Assembly (NCBI GenBank): GCA_024640385.1
Contig: JAHEFC010000204.1
Location: 1-6,633, forward strand
Source of the DNA: Sphingobacteriales bacterium
GTDB taxonomy: Bacteria > Bacteroidota > Bacteroidia > Chitinophagales > Chitinophagaceae
Direction: 5' to 3'
DNA length: 6,633 nucleotides
The notes beneath the pieces were generated by a model that was given only the letters and a program-made list of their open reading frames with translations, did not search any database and had not been told where the DNA came from. Made by a program: the position numbers and the translations under genes. This document shows positions 6,186 to 6,633 of this stretch, piece by piece; position 1 is the stretch's first letter; each line of letters begins with the position of its first letter.

Positions 6186-6633
6186 ATGGACGTGGCAAAA
6201 TTAGCACTTTCGGAAGAGGAACTCAGGTTAGTAATGGATCCCGGCATTATTTTAACAAAGAACGCCATCATTGCAAAGGTGTACAACCTGTTTGGGGGAC
6301 TGGCTGGTCAGATGCGGAAAGATCTGGTTCTTCCGGCCGAAGCAGCCACGATATCTCCCAAAATATCCAAGGGCGAATCTTACCAGGGATTGCCCTATGT
6401 TATGCTTGATTATCCCAGGTATTTCACTGCGGACCATGTGCTGGCGATCCGCACATTTTTCTGGTGGGGAAATTTTTTCAGTGTCAACCTTCATCTGAAG
6501 GGGAGATACCAGGCGTTGTATAAGCCAGGCCTGCTCAGGCAGTTTGACCGGCTGGCTTCAGGTCAATACGCCATGGCGGTAAGTGAAAATGAATGGCAGC
6601 ATCATACGGGTTCGGAAGAATTCAGGCAACTCT
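6186..6633 (+). CDS. Uncharacterised protein, N-terminal 149 residues, runs off window
   Basis: An ATG at 6186-6188 opens a frame without stops to the right edge, so the 3' end is outside the window. The visible part is soluble-looking, without a signal peptide and with no clear membrane helix. It begins MDVAKLALSEEELRLV, followed by ILTKNAIIAKVYNLFGGL at about 22-39. A striking central part contains KISKGESYQGLPYVMLDYPR (about 63-82) and IRTFFWWGNFFSVNLHLKG (about 92-110), rich in aromatic residues. I recall similar uncharacterised proteins in Bacteroidota but cannot name a family or a function. The frame has coding-like codon use and a defined N-terminus, and the opposite and other frames give no better candidate. 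It is divergent from the permease gene, with only 23 bp between the two starts. No Shine-Dalgarno sequence is visible; the bases before the ATG are AT-rich (TTTATAAA). Confidence 0.8.
   Translation, partial: MDVAKLALSEEELRLVMDPGIILTKNAIIAKVYNLFGGLAGQMRKDLVLPAEAATISPKISKGESYQGLPYVMLDYPRYFTADHVLAIRTFFWWGNFFSVNLHLKGRYQALYKPGLLRQFDRLASGQYAMAVSENEWQHHTGSEEFRQL
6196..6203 (-). promoter_or_regulatory. Possible -7 element (TAATTTTG) for the permease-dismutase operon
   Basis: The minus strand reads TAATTTTG, an exact fit to the Bacteroidota -7 consensus TAnnTTTG. It lies 33 bp before the GTG chosen as permease start, and would place transcription start near 6189 with a leader of about 27 nt. It sits inside the first codons of the divergent gene, which is unavoidable given the 23-bp gap. 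If real, it excludes the GTG at 6207 as the start. No good -33 element is seen, so the support is moderate at best. Confidence 0.3.

Noticed and set aside
6163..6207. GTG at 6205-6207 as start of the permease
   Set aside because: It would overlap the divergent gene and add 15 residues not expected at the N-terminus of the family. A possible -7 element lies inside it.
6252..6498. Overlapping ORFs on both strands (6271-6498 plus, 6252-6494 minus)
   Set aside because: The frame starting at 6186 is open to the window edge and has protein-like composition. The others are out-of-frame shadows.

Overview
The window looks like chromosomal DNA of a Bacteroidota bacterium, most likely from the Chitinophagaceae or a close relative. 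I infer this from the Bacteroidota-type dipeptidyl peptidase and long LptF/LptG permease, the lack of Shine-Dalgarno sequences before the starts, a few matches to the Bacteroidota -7 promoter element TAnnTTTG, and short ATT-phased intergenic repeats. No species can be named from the sequence alone.

Layout from left to right. (1) Positions 1-1632, plus strand: the 3' three quarters of an S9B (DPP IV-type) serine peptidase gene that enters from the left. (2) Positions 1628-1784: a large imperfect palindrome made of 7- and 8-bp repeat units, between two convergent genes. (3) Positions 1792-3162, minus strand: a complete M20 dipeptidase. (4) Positions 3163-3464: a gene-free stretch upstream of the dipeptidase, with an ATT-phased repeat tract, a perfect 14-bp hairpin, a second longer hairpin and a possible promoter. 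(5) Positions 6162-3465, minus strand: a tight three-gene cluster, probably one operon, of an LptF/LptG-family permease, a Mn-type superoxide dismutase with a Tat-like signal peptide, and a small four-helix membrane protein whose ATG overlaps the dismutase stop (ATGA). (6) Positions 6186-6633, plus strand: the 5' part of an uncharacterised conserved-looking gene, divergent from the permease and running off the right edge.

The genes are mostly envelope and peptide housekeeping. The S9B peptidase probably releases dipeptides outside the cytoplasm and the M20 enzyme probably cleaves dipeptides, but they are convergent and not co-transcribed. The permease cluster joins lipopolysaccharide export, an exported dismutase and an unknown membrane protein, all envelope-directed. 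I see no mobile element, CRISPR array, RNA gene or defence system, and no clear new multi-gene system. The points most worth checking are the probable in-frame deletion in the S9B propeller, the phased repeats that supply the peptidase stop codon and form a palindrome, the structured leader with a repeat-derived 25-codon ORF before the dipeptidase, and the exported SOD plus orphan membrane protein pair.
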